Below are positions 53,788 to 62,403 of a stretch of DNA of 64,000 nt, in pieces; positions within the stretch are counted from its first letter, which is position 1; each line of letters starts with the position of its first letter. The notes under the pieces were generated by a model. The model saw only the letters and a list, made by a program, of their open reading frames with translations, made no database searches and was not told where the DNA came from. A program made the position numbers and the translations under genes. The stretch spans positions 124,001 to 188,000 of the forward strand of contig NZ_JAGGPH010000002.1 of assembly GCF_018613895.1 (NCBI RefSeq), read 5' to 3'. Source of the DNA: Curtobacterium sp. ISL-83 (lineage in GTDB: Bacteria > Actinomycetota > Actinomycetes > Actinomycetales > Microbacteriaceae).

Positions 53788-54380
53788 CAGTACCGCTCCT
53801 CCTTCCAGGGGTCGCCGTGCAGGTTGTAGCCAGCGTTCTCCCAGAAGCCCGGTTCGTCGTCGGCCTGCATGGTGATGCCGCGGACCCACTTCGCGCTCTT
53901 CCAGAAGTACAGGTGCGGGACGAGCAGCCGCGCAGGGCCACCGTGCTCGGGGGTCAGGGGTTCGCCGTCCGCCTCGAACGCGATCCAGGCTTGCCCGTCG
54001 AGCAGCTCGTCGAGGGGGACGTTGGTCGTGTACCCGCCGGTGCTGTGCACCATGCAGTACTCGAGCGAGGTCTCGACGTCCTCGAACAGGCGGTCGAGCG
54101 GCACCCCGCGCCACGCCATCCCGAGCTTCGTCCAGTGCGTCACGCAGTGGATGTCGACGGTGATGTCCTCGATCCCGAGGGCGCGGACCTCGTCCCACGT
54201 CCACGTGTGCAGCGCGCCGGTCTCCGTGCGGATCGAGAACGTCCACTCGGCGGGCTCGATGTCGGGCGTGGCACCGGCGGACAGGACGGGCCAGTCCTCG
54301 ACGAGGGTCTGGCCCGGCGGGATGCGGGAGTCGTCGCGGTCGGCTCGGCGACCGCCGAACCCACGGGTGAAGGTCGCCAT
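53784..54380 (-). CDS. Molybdenum-cofactor oxidoreductase, sulfite oxidase/YedY fold
   Basis: The 198-residue protein is a compact molybdopterin domain: the molybdenum-ligand cysteine lies in DIHCVTHWTKLGMAW, followed by HSTGGYTTNVPLDELL and HGGPARLLVPHLYFWKSAKW. It lacks a Tat or other signal peptide, so it should act in the cytoplasm. It heads an operon with the FAD/NAD oxidoreductase and the zinc ribbon, each coupled by four-base overlaps. The substrate is unknown; sulfite or methionine sulfoxide are only family guesses. Confidence 0.88.
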   Translation of the reverse strand: MATFTRGFGGRRADRDDSRIPPGQTLVEDWPVLSAGATPDIEPAEWTFSIRTETGALHTWTWDEVRALGIEDITVDIHCVTHWTKLGMAWRGVPLDRLFEDVETSLEYCMVHSTGGYTTNVPLDELLDGQAWIAFEADGEPLTPEHGGPARLLVPHLYFWKSAKWVRGITMQADDEPGFWENAGYNLHGDPWKEERYW

Positions 54381-54542
54381 CGGTGCTCCTCGTGTCGATC
54401 TGTACGTGGTCTGATCTTGCCCTGTACGCGGACGCTACGGGGAACGGCTTGCCCGGGGATCCGCATCCTCGGTTGCACGATGCGTCGGCATCCGCAGGTG
54501 CGACCCGAGCACGAACTCTTCAAGCGGCGGCGCCTCCTGTCT

Positions 54543-54575
54543 GTTCACACAGCCGACCTGATCGGTTCACCATCC
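54543..54575 (+). promoter_or_regulatory. Possible Pho box upstream of alkaline phosphatase
   Basis: GTTCACACAGC (54543-54553) and GTTCACCATCC (54565-54575) are separated by exactly one 11-base unit, the layout of actinobacterial PhoP direct repeats. The middle unit is poorly matched. It lies 64 bases before the phosphatase ATG. Confidence 0.5.
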
Positions 54576-54639
54576 TGTACCGCTGCACAGGCCATCCTCG
54601 AACGGCACCCGTTCGGGTGACAGACAAGGAGATCACGTC

Positions 54640-56328
54640 ATGCAGCACACTCCGAAACGCCGCACCCGTGCGGCTGTCGTCCTCGGCGCCGCGCTCGTCG
54701 CCGGTGCGGTCGCCGTCCCGGGCACCGCAGGGGCGGTCGCGCAGCTCGCGCTCACCCAGCACGGCGGGGCCGAACGACACGACGGCGACCAGACCCGCAC
54801 CGTCCAGCAGGCGATCACGCGCGCCGGGGCCAAGAACGTCATCCTGCTCATCGGCGACGGGATGGGCGACTCCGAGATCACGGTCGCGCGGAACTACCAG
54901 TACGGGGCCGCCGGCCGGCTGCCGGGGCTCGACGCCCTGCCGCTCACCGGCTCGTACACGACCTACTCGGTGGTCAAGGACGGCGCCGACAAGGGCAAGC
55001 CGGACTACGTCACCGACTCGGCGGCGTCCGGCAGCGCGTGGGCGACCGGCACGAAGACGTACGACGGCGCGATCTCGGTCGACGTCGACGGGAAGCCGCA
55101 GCAGACCCTGCTCGAGCTCGCGAAGGCGAACGGACTGCGCACCGGCGACGTCTCGACCGCCGAGATCCAGGACGCCACCCCCGCCGTCCAGGTCGCCCAC
55201 GTCGGATCCCGCTCGTGCTACGGGCCGGACACCGCCTCGTGCGGCACCGACGCCCTGCAGAACGGCGGCCTCGGCTCGATCACCGAGCAGCTGCTGAACA
55301 CCCGTCCGGACGTGACGCTCGGTGGCGGGGCGACGACGTTCGCGCAGACCGCCAAGGCCGGGCAGTGGCAGGGCAAGACCCTGTTCGACCAGGCCGACGA
55401 CCGCGGGTACCAGGTCGTCTCGGACGCGGACGGACTCGCCGGTGTCCGGAAGGCCGACCAGTCGCGCCCGCTCCTCGGGCTGTTCACGCCGGGCAACTTC
55501 CCGACCCGGTACGCTCCCACGACCGCGACGGTCGGCGGCGGCGACCAGGCCCCGGTGACGTGCACCCCGAACCCGAAGCGCCTCGCGACCGGGCTGTCCC
55601 TGCAGTCGCTGACGAACAAGTCGATCTCGCTGCTCGACCGCCGGTCGAAGCACGGGAAGGGGTTCTTCCTGCAGGTCGAGGGCGCGAGCATCGACAAGCA
55701 GGACCACGCCGCCGACGCCTGCGGGCAGATCGGTGAGACGATCGACTTCGACGAGGCCGTGCAGTCCGCCCTGGCCTTCGCGAAGCGGGACGGCAACACG
55801 CTCGTGATCGCGACGGCCGACCACGGGCACTCCAGCCAGATCGTCGACAACACGCCGCCGACCGCACTCTCCACCGCTCTCCGCACCGCGGACGGCACCA
55901 CGATGAAGGTGTCCTACGGCACGTCGGCCGCCGGTAGCTCGCAGCAGCACACCGGCACGCAGGTCCGGATCGCGGCCTACGGCCCCGGGGCCGCGAACGT
56001 CGTCGGGCTCTCCGACCAGACCGACACGTTCTCGACGATCAGCGACGGCCTGCGGCTCGACGAGGACCTCGCGGCTCTGAGCCGCGGTGCCCGCGTCGAC
56101 GTGTCGGACCGTTCCCCGCACCGCGGTGAGCGCGTCCGGTTGACGGGGAGCCGGTTCGCCGGGGACCGCCAGGTGATCGTCCGGGTCGGCTCCACCGACC
56201 TCGGCACGTTCGACGTGGTCGACGGCAGCGCGAGCACGTCATGGACCGCCGTGCGGGGGACCGCGACCGTGACGGTCACGGGCGTCCAGACCGGCAAGCA
56301 GGCGACCGCGCAGGTGCGGGTGCGCTGA
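54640..56328 (+). CDS. phoA: Secreted alkaline phosphatase (PhoA family)
   Basis: This enzyme releases phosphate from organic esters outside the cell. The 562-residue product has a signal peptide ([18 protein letters not shown]), metal region [10 protein letters not shown], the nucleophile serine in [13 protein letters not shown] (Ser127), [23 protein letters not shown] and QQHTGTQV, so all metal ligand motifs are in place. A C-terminal domain of about 90 residues past the usual PhoA end (from [17 protein letters not shown]) is beta-rich and may bind the wall. An AAGGAG ribosome site and a possible Pho box precede it. Confidence 0.92.
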   Translation: MQHTPKRRTRAAVVLGAALVAGAVAVPGTAGAVAQLALTQHGGAERHDGDQTRTVQQAITRAGAKNVILLIGDGMGDSEITVARNYQYGAAGRLPGLDALPLTGSYTTYSVVKDGADKGKPDYVTDSAASGSAWATGTKTYDGAISVDVDGKPQQTLLELAKANGLRTGDVSTAEIQDATPAVQVAHVGSRSCYGPDTASCGTDALQNGGLGSITEQLLNTRPDVTLGGGATTFAQTAKAGQWQGKTLFDQADDRGYQVVSDADGLAGVRKADQSRPLLGLFTPGNFPTRYAPTTATVGGGDQAPVTCTPNPKRLATGLSLQSLTNKSISLLDRRSKHGKGFFLQVEGASIDKQDHAADACGQIGETIDFDEAVQSALAFAKRDGNTLVIATADHGHSSQIVDNTPPTALSTALRTADGTTMKVSYGTSAAGSSQQHTGTQVRIAAYGPGAANVVGLSDQTDTFSTISDGLRLDEDLAALSRGARVDVSDRSPHRGERVRLTGSRFAGDRQVIVRVGSTDLGTFDVVDGSASTSWTAVRGTATVTVTGVQTGKQATAQVRVR

Positions 56329-56357
56329 TCCCGACGTGCGTCGGTCCGCTGGCGCGG

Positions 56358-56406
56358 GACGGACGGGAGGCGCGGTGCCAGGTCGGCACCGCGCCTCCCG
56401 TCCGTC
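56358..56406. repeat. 22-bp perfect hairpin of the GGAGGCGCGG family
   Basis: A 22-bp perfect stem (56358-56379 with 56385-56406) containing GACGGGAGGCGCGGTGCC closes a five-base loop, 29 bases after the phosphatase stop. Likely its terminator; a nearly identical arm occurs at 62303. Confidence 0.8.
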
Positions 56407-56498
56407 GCGGCGCGCGTCGCGCGCCGGGCCACATCCCCGTGGGACGCCCCGGCGGCCGCGACACGCCCGCCTTCCGTGCCAGACACCCCTGCCAGTGC

Positions 56499-57235
56499 GA
56501 GACGCCGTCCTGGGTACGAGACGCCCCGGATTCTGACGGCGTCTCGCCGAGGCTGCGGCGTGCGGCACAGACGCGCCCGTGTCGTGCGGACGGAGGCGCC
56601 TGCGCGAGACGCCCCTGTCAGCGCCAGACGCCGCGCCCGGCTCGAGGCGCCGCTGAATCTGGCACCGCCTCGCTGATGTGGCGGAGTTCCGCGCAGACGC
56701 CGCCGTCTCCGGCATACGGAGGCGCTGACGCGAGACGGCACCGTTGATGCCGGACCGGCCCATCCGCGCGAGACGCCCCCGTCAAACTGGAACGCCCCCG
56801 TCGGTGCGAGACGGTCCCGTCGGTGGGAGACGCCGCGGGTTCTGGCGGCGTCTCGCCGAGGGTGCGGCGTCGGACGAAGACGCGGCCATGTCGGGCGGAC
56901 GGAGGCGCCTGCGCGAGACGCCCGCGTCAGCGCGAGACGCCGCCGTCGGTGCGAGACGCCGCGGTCGCTGCGAGACGGTCCCGTCGGAGGGAGACGCCGC
57001 GGGTTCTGGCGGCGTCTCGCCGAGGGTGCGGCGTCCGATGAAGACGCGGCCGTGTCGGGCGGACGGAGGCGCCTGCGCGAGACGCCCACGTCAGTGCGAG
57101 ACGCCGCGAAGGGCTCGAGGCGCCGCGGGATCTGGCGGCGTCTCGCTCACCCGGCGGCGTCTCGCTCACCCGGCGGCGTCTCGTTGATGTGGCGGCGTCC
57201 CGCGGACACGCCGCCGTCTCGGGCGGACGGGGCCG
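56499..57235. repeat. Nested tandem repeat array (164-bp and 19-bp units) with hairpins
   Basis: Two adjacent units at 56808-56971 and 56972 onward are 164 bp apart, differing at about six sites over 135 bases. A more diverged copy starts at 56499, and a tail module is repeated at 56641 and 57114. Each unit holds a GAGACGCCGC/GCGGCGTCTC hairpin (56827-56854 and 56991-57018). Inside the tail, GGCGGCGTCTCGCTCACCC-like units recur at 57134, 57153, 57172 and 57191, exactly 19 bp apart. Neither period is a multiple of three, so coding is unlikely. 57236-57281 shows nothing else. Confidence 0.85.
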
Positions 57236-57281
57236 CGTGGGCGCGTCCCAGCGCGCGGACCGACAGAGGCCGACCCCGCCG

Positions 57282-58175
57282 CTAGCGCGACTGCCCGGGC
57301 GCGACGGTCGCCGTCGGCCGACCGAACACCACGTCCGGGGCGTCGACACGTCGGTCCGTGACGGTCGTCGGCGCCTCCAGGTGCACCGCACCCGAGGGGA
57401 CGATACCGACCCCGCCCGAGCGCTCCATCACGCGCCACTGCGCGACGACGTCCTCACCCGCGTGTTCCGGCGGCAGGTCCGACCAGAACCGGAACCCGCC
57501 GACGGCCTCGAGCACGGCGCGGTCGTACAGGACGCAGGCGCCGACCCAGGCCACCCGGTAGGGCAACCACGTGCCCGGTTCGACGTCCAGCCCCTCGGCG
57601 ACGTGCGCCAGGTTCGCGGCGTTGTGCAGGGACCACCGGTCGAACGCCGGGGTGCCCCGCCGCACGACCTCGGGCACGACCGGCCCGTCCCACGGCTCGA
57701 AGACCGCGGTCTCGCGCGGCCTCCGGTCGGCGAGGTACGACAGGCCCTGCACGGCGCTGCCGACGAACCCGCACCCGAGGGAGCGGAGGGCGTCGAGCAT
57801 CCGGGCGATCGACCCGGGCTCGAGCCAGACGTCGTCGTCGAGGAACAGCACGGTGGGAGCGGTCGCGTGGTCGAGCAGGTACTGCCGGTGCTCTGCCAGG
57901 CCGCGCCGTTCCGGGTGGGTGAGGAGCGTGACGGGCCGGCCCTGCGCCTCCAGGACGCGGAGCATGGCGGCGACCGCCGGCCAGGTGGTGGCGTCGCCGT
58001 CGGCGGACTGGTCGCTGACCACGATCCCCATGTCCACCTCGGTCTGGGCGGCGAGCCCGGCCAGCGTCGTGGCGAGCTCGGCGGTCCGGCCGACGGTCGG
58101 GATGAGCACGTCGACGTCGGGTGCGTGGCCGGGCACACGGGGAGCCGACCACGCGCCGGACCACCTGGCCGTCAC
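57282..58175 (-). CDS. Family 2 glycosyltransferase
   Basis: The 297-residue protein opens with the GT-A strand DVDVLIPTVGRTAELATTL and has the metal/nucleotide motif LFLDDDVWLEP, later YRVAWVGACVLYDRAVLEAV and EHAGEDVVAQWR. No membrane segment, so cytoplasmic. The GTG overlaps the hldE stop (GTGA), making it the last gene of the ALDH-hldE-GT2 operon, which suggests it adds heptose-derived or related sugar to a surface glycan. The acceptor is unknown. Confidence 0.87.
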   Translation of the reverse strand: MTARWSGAWSAPRVPGHAPDVDVLIPTVGRTAELATTLAGLAAQTEVDMGIVVSDQSADGDATTWPAVAAMLRVLEAQGRPVTLLTHPERRGLAEHRQYLLDHATAPTVLFLDDDVWLEPGSIARMLDALRSLGCGFVGSAVQGLSYLADRRPRETAVFEPWDGPVVPEVVRRGTPAFDRWSLHNAANLAHVAEGLDVEPGTWLPYRVAWVGACVLYDRAVLEAVGGFRFWSDLPPEHAGEDVVAQWRVMERSGGVGIVPSGAVHLEAPTTVTDRRVDAPDVVFGRPTATVAPGQSR

Positions 58176-59638
58176 GAGGACTCCCGGATGCGGCGGACCA
58201 CCGCCGACGTGGAGTGCTCGGGGACGTAGTCGACCATCACGACCTCGCCGCCGTACGCGCGGACGACCTCGGTCTCGCGCAGCATCTCGGGGGAGTAGTC
58301 ACCGCCCTTGACGTAGACGTCCGGACGGACACGCTGGATCAGCGGGATGGGGGTGTCGGTGGCGAAGACCGTGACGAGGTCGACGCAGGCGAGCGCGGCG
58401 AGGACCCCGGCCCGGTCCTCGGCCTTGTTGATCGGTCGCTCGGGGCCCTTCAGCCGCGTGACGGAGTCGTCGTCGTTCAGCGCGACGACGAGCAGGTCCC
58501 CGAGTTCCTTGGCCTGCCGCAGGTACGTCGTGTGCCCGCGGTGCACGACGTCGAAGCAGCCGTTCGTGAACACGACCCGCTGTCCGGCGGCGTGCGCCCG
58601 GTCGATCGCCTCGGCGAGTTCGTCGTGGTCGACCACGGTCTCCGCGGGGGCGGCGACCGACGCGATGAGGGCGTCCGCGGAGCAGACCGAGGTCCCGGCC
58701 TCGCGCACGACGACGTCAGCAGCGGCCTGCGCGATGACGACGGTGTCGCGGAGGGGCGTGCCGACCGCGAGCGCGACCGTCGCGGCCGCGCAGAACGTGT
58801 CACCGGCGCCGGATGCCTGCTGCTCGGCGGCGGGGGTCGCGCGGGTCCGGAAGCCCTGCTCGGAGCCCGGCTCGACCAGCACGGTGCCGTCGCGGTCCAG
58901 CGTGACGACGGCAGCGCGGGCACCGGACCGGGTCAGGACCGCAGCGCGTCCGGCGACAACGGCGGCGATGCGCTCGGAGCCCTGACCGAGCGTGGACCCC
59001 AGGAGCAGCGCGGTCTCGCCGGCGTTCGGCGTGACGAGGTCCGGGGCGAGCGGTGCCCAGCGCGTGAGGTCGTGCGCGTCCACGACGACGGCTCCCGGCC
59101 GGTCCCGGTCGAGCATCGGCACGATGGCGTCCGGCTCGACACCGAGCCCGTAGTCGCACACGACGGCTGCGTCGGCGCACCGGACCGCGCGGGCCACGGC
59201 GTCGGCGAAGCGGGCGTGGTCGTCGTCGGTCGGTGCGGCAGCGAGTTCGTCGACGCGCACCATCACGCGGTCCCCGCCGACGACGCGGGACTTCGTGGTC
59301 GTGCGGCCCCCGGGGACCTCGACCAGGAACGAGGTGTCGACGCCGGACGCCGCGAGTCGGTCGCGCAGGACACGGCCGGCCTCGTCGTCGCCGATGAACC
59401 CGACCATCCGCACCCGGGCGCCGAGGGCGCGGGCGTTCACCGCGGTGTTCGCGGCACCCCCGGGGACCGCGACGGTCTCGGTCACGCGGACGATCGGGGC
59501 AGGGGCCTCGCGGGAGACCCGTTCGGCCTCGCCCATCGTCCAGCGGTCGAGGATGCAGTCGCCGATGACGACGACGAGCGGCTCGCGGTCGTCGATCCGG
59601 GCGACGAAGTCCCGGACGAGGCGGACGTCTGCGGTCAT
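58172..59638 (-). CDS. hldE: Bifunctional HldE: heptose-7-phosphate kinase / heptose-1-phosphate adenylyltransferase
   Basis: HldE makes ADP- or GDP-heptose precursors from heptose 7-phosphate. The 488-residue fusion has an N-terminal PfkB-type kinase (GDCILDRWTMGEAERVSREAP; VPGGAANTAVNARALGA; anion hole ASGAGDTFCAA near 280) and a C-terminal nucleotidyltransferase with TNGCFDVVHRGHTTYL (HxGH motif, near 350) and RLKGPERPINK. The usual length is 470-480. The start overlaps the ALDH stop by four bases. Heptose use in a Gram-positive-type genome suggests a cell-wall glycan rather than LPS. Confidence 0.88.
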   Translation of the reverse strand: MTADVRLVRDFVARIDDREPLVVVIGDCILDRWTMGEAERVSREAPAPIVRVTETVAVPGGAANTAVNARALGARVRMVGFIGDDEAGRVLRDRLAASGVDTSFLVEVPGGRTTTKSRVVGGDRVMVRVDELAAAPTDDDHARFADAVARAVRCADAAVVCDYGLGVEPDAIVPMLDRDRPGAVVVDAHDLTRWAPLAPDLVTPNAGETALLLGSTLGQGSERIAAVVAGRAAVLTRSGARAAVVTLDRDGTVLVEPGSEQGFRTRATPAAEQQASGAGDTFCAAATVALAVGTPLRDTVVIAQAAADVVVREAGTSVCSADALIASVAAPAETVVDHDELAEAIDRAHAAGQRVVFTNGCFDVVHRGHTTYLRQAKELGDLLVVALNDDDSVTRLKGPERPINKAEDRAGVLAALACVDLVTVFATDTPIPLIQRVRPDVYVKGGDYSPEMLRETEVVRAYGGEVVMVDYVPEHSTSAVVRRIRESS

Positions 59639-61062
59639 CGCGCGCCGCCGGGCGTCTCGGAAGAGGACGCGGCCGGTGCCGGTGCCGCTTCGAGGTGCAC
59701 GACCGTCGTGGTCGTCATCTCGTCCAGCAGGTGCGGGCCGTACCCGAACCCGGCCCCGGACGCGCCACGTGGTTGCGCACTGCCACCCGGGGCGCCGCCG
59801 AAGACGGCGTTCACCTTCACGGTGCCGACGGGCAGCTCCGCCGCGGCCCGGAGCGCGTGCCCGGTGTCGTTCGTCAGCACGGTCGCGGCCAGGCCGTAGC
59901 GGTCGGCGGCGGCCAGCCGGAGCGCCTCGTCGAAGTCCTCGACGAGGCGGACGGGGGCGATCGGGCCGAACGTCTCCTCGGTCAGGACGAGCATGGCGTC
60001 CGTGCAGTCGGTGAGCACGGTGGCCGGGTAGAACGTGCCCTCGCCCTCCGGCACGGTCCCGCCGGTGAGCAGGGTCGCGCCCTGGCTGATCGCGTCGTCC
60101 ACGTGGGTCTGCACGGTGTCCCGCAGTCGCTCGTCGACCAGGGGGCCGTACTCGGCCGCGGGGGCGGCCGTGCGGCGTTCGGCCTCGGCGACCAGCGCCG
60201 TGAGGAACGGTTCGGCGATCGCGCGGTGCACGTACACCCGCTCGACGCTCGTGCAGATCTGCCCGGTGTTCGCGAAGGCGCCGAGCGCGACCTGCGCTGC
60301 AGCCCACGCGGGGTCGACGCCGGCGTCGACGACGACGGCGTCGTTGCCGCCGTTCTCGCGGATCACGTGGGCACGGGTCCGGGTCGCGACCTCGGACAGG
60401 CGGTCCCCGGTCGCGGTCGAGCCGACGTGCGCGTACACGTCGAAGCCGTCCTGTTCGAGCAGGAGCTCGCCGGTCAGCGCGTCCCCGTCGACACCGACCA
60501 GGACCCCGTCCGGCAGCACCTCGGCGAGCAGCTCGTTCAGGCGGGCGATGGTCGCGGGGGACCGTTCGCTGCCCTTGTGCACGACGGTGTTGCCCGTGAC
60601 GATCGCCGCGCCGAGGATCCCGCACGCGACGGCGACGGGGTCGTTCCACGGCGTCAGGGCGAGCACCACACCGCGGGGGTGCGGCACGGTCCAGTCGGCG
60701 GCGCCCCATTGTCCGCGGAGGGCCTCGCCGCGGTGGACCGGCCCGAGTTCCGCGTACTGCAGGAGCGTGCCGATCCCGGCCTCGACACCACCGACGGCGT
60801 CGCCGGGGACCTTGCCGGTCTCGCGGGTGTTCAGCGCCGCGAGCTCGTCGACGTGCCCGCGCAGGTGTTCGGCGGCGGCACGGAGGCGGGCGCCGCGCTC
60901 AGCCGGGGCGGTGCGGGCCCAGGCCGGCGCAGCCGTACGGGCGCGGGCGACGGCGTCGCGGACCTCGTCCTCGGAGGACCGTCGGACGGTCGAGGCGACG
61001 GTGCCGTGCACGGGGTCGGTGACCACCAGGTCGTCGGCGACGGGCGGGGGTGCGAGCGTCAT
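59635..61062 (-). CDS. Aldehyde dehydrogenase family enzyme
   Basis: The 475-residue protein has the NAD-binding pattern LTPWNDPVAVACGILGAAIV, HVGSTATGDRLSE, the catalytic cysteine in FANTGQICTSVERV near residue 250, and EETFGPIAPV. The general-base segment reads IRENGGND where most family members have ELGG, so the glutamate is kept but the following residue is changed. The first gene of the operon with hldE and GT2, divergent from the GT9 gene. Substrate unknown; a sugar-linked aldehyde is a guess from context. Confidence 0.88.
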   Translation of the reverse strand: MTLAPPPVADDLVVTDPVHGTVASTVRRSSEDEVRDAVARARTAAPAWARTAPAERGARLRAAAEHLRGHVDELAALNTRETGKVPGDAVGGVEAGIGTLLQYAELGPVHRGEALRGQWGAADWTVPHPRGVVLALTPWNDPVAVACGILGAAIVTGNTVVHKGSERSPATIARLNELLAEVLPDGVLVGVDGDALTGELLLEQDGFDVYAHVGSTATGDRLSEVATRTRAHVIRENGGNDAVVVDAGVDPAWAAAQVALGAFANTGQICTSVERVYVHRAIAEPFLTALVAEAERRTAAPAAEYGPLVDERLRDTVQTHVDDAISQGATLLTGGTVPEGEGTFYPATVLTDCTDAMLVLTEETFGPIAPVRLVEDFDEALRLAAADRYGLAATVLTNDTGHALRAAAELPVGTVKVNAVFGGAPGGSAQPRGASGAGFGYGPHLLDEMTTTTVVHLEAAPAPAASSSETPGGAR

Positions 61063-61180
61063 GGAGGTCCTTCCGGTCAGGATCCCTCACGGTGCTCGTC
61101 GGACACTGGGCACGCACTCGGGATCGCGCTCGCTGTCCATCCCGCTCGGGTTCCCGGGTGCGCTCCGGTAGACGGGAGCC

Positions 61181-62281
61181 GTGGATCTCATCGGCAACGG
61201 CGGCACACGGTTCGACGGCGTCCGGGACATCGCGGTGCTCCGCGGTGGTGGCCTGGGCGACCTGATGTTCGCGATGCCCGCGATCGACGCCCTCGCCGCC
61301 ACGTACCCGGACGCCCGCATCACCCTGCTCGGGACGCCGGCCGGAGCGGCCCTGCTCGACGGCCGGACGGACTCCGTGCACGCCTTCGAGGAGCTCCCCA
61401 TGGTCCCCGGCGTCCGCGAGAGCGGGGAACACGCACCAACCGAGCAGGACTTCTTCGACCGGCTCCACGGCCGGTTCGACCTCGCGGTGCAACTGCACGG
61501 CGGCGGGCGGAACTCGAACCCGTTCCTGCTGCGCCTCGGAGCACGGCACACGGTCGGCACCGCCACCGAGGACGCCGAGGTGCTGGAGCGCTGGGTCCGC
61601 TACGTCTACTACCAGCACGAGGTCGTCCGCGCGCTCGAGGTCGTGTCGCTCGCGGGAGCCGCGCCGGTCACCCTCGACCCCCGGGTCCGCGTCGGGGACG
61701 ACGAGCGGGCCGCGGTGCGGGAGCGCCTCGACGTGCGGCACCACCTCGTCGCGATGCACCCCGGCGCGACCGACCCCCGGCGTCGGTGGAGTCCGGACCG
61801 GTTCGCGGCCGTCGCGCTGGCACGGCTCGAGGCCGGGGACGACGTCGTGCTGGTGGGTGACGCGTCCGACCGACCGGCAGCGGACGTCATCGCCGCGGCG
61901 GTCCACCGGACCGAGCGGGCCGAACTCGTCGACCGGTTGCACGACCTGGTGGGGGAGCTGCCCCTGACCGAGCTGCCCGCCGTGCTCGCGGCCGCCGACG
62001 TCGTGGTCGGGGACGACTCCGGGCCGCGTCACCTCGCCGTCGCGGTGGGGACGCCGACCGTCGGGGTGTTCTGGTTCGGCAACGTGGTGAACGCGGGGCC
62101 GTTCGACCGTGGACGGCACCGCGTGCACCTCTCCTACGTCACGCGCTGCCCCGTCTGCGGTGTCGACGTCACGCAGGTGGGCTGGTCGGCCCAGCGCTGC
62201 GAACACGACCCCTCGTTCGTCGACGAGGTCGAGCCGGACGCCGTCCTGACGGACGTCGCCGACCTGCTGCGGACCACCTGA
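61181..62281 (+). CDS. Family 9 glycosyltransferase (heptosyltransferase-like)
   Basis: The 366-residue GT-B protein has the family start IAVLRGGGLGDLMFAMPAID, HPGATDPRRRWSPDRFAAVA, and the nucleotide-sugar site VGDDSGPRHLAVAVGTPTVG. This matches ADP-heptose:LPS heptosyltransferases (RfaF/WaaF). The C-terminal TRCPVCGVDVTQVGWSAQRCEHD holds three cysteines and a histidine that could bind metal. It is divergent from ALDH/hldE and fits as the enzyme that uses the activated heptose. GTG start at 61181. Confidence 0.85.
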   Translation: MDLIGNGGTRFDGVRDIAVLRGGGLGDLMFAMPAIDALAATYPDARITLLGTPAGAALLDGRTDSVHAFEELPMVPGVRESGEHAPTEQDFFDRLHGRFDLAVQLHGGGRNSNPFLLRLGARHTVGTATEDAEVLERWVRYVYYQHEVVRALEVVSLAGAAPVTLDPRVRVGDDERAAVRERLDVRHHLVAMHPGATDPRRRWSPDRFAAVALARLEAGDDVVLVGDASDRPAADVIAAAVHRTERAELVDRLHDLVGELPLTELPAVLAAADVVVGDDSGPRHLAVAVGTPTVGVFWFGNVVNAGPFDRGRHRVHLSYVTRCPVCGVDVTQVGWSAQRCEHDPSFVDEVEPDAVLTDVADLLRTT

Positions 62282-62302
62282 CGACAGTCGACGGGACCGG
62301 AC

Positions 62303-62350
62303 GACGGACGGGAGGCGCGGTGCCAGCTGGCACCGCGCCTCCCGTCCGTC
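62303..62350. repeat. 48-bp perfect palindrome, GGAGGCGCGG family
   Basis: Every base of 62303-62326 is complementary to 62327-62350; the arms begin GACGGACGGGAGGCGCGG and meet at CCAG/CTGG with no loop. It lies 21 bases after the GT9 stop, between convergent genes, so it may serve as a bidirectional terminator. Confidence 0.85.
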
Positions 62351-62355
62351 ACCAG

Positions 62356-62403
62356 GTGACGTCCGTCACGGGGTGACGTGCGTCACGGGGTGACGACCGT
62401 CAC
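62356..62403. repeat. Three 14-bp palindromes in tandem, 17-bp period
   Basis: GTGACGTCCGTCAC (62356), GTGACGTGCGTCAC (62373) and GTGACGACCGTCAC (62390) fit GTGACGNNCGTCAC, each separated by GGG. The last overlaps the stop codon of the dehydrogenase gene. They look like protein-binding iterons or small hairpins. Confidence 0.75.

Noticed and set aside
55977..57089. 370-codon minus-strand frame through the repeat array
   Set aside because: The peptide is Arg/Pro-rich, and the DNA periods are not multiples of three, so the repeats fall in different frames.
56499..57235. CRISPR array
   Set aside because: Repeats are 164 and 19 bp without unique spacers of constant length, and no cas gene is present.
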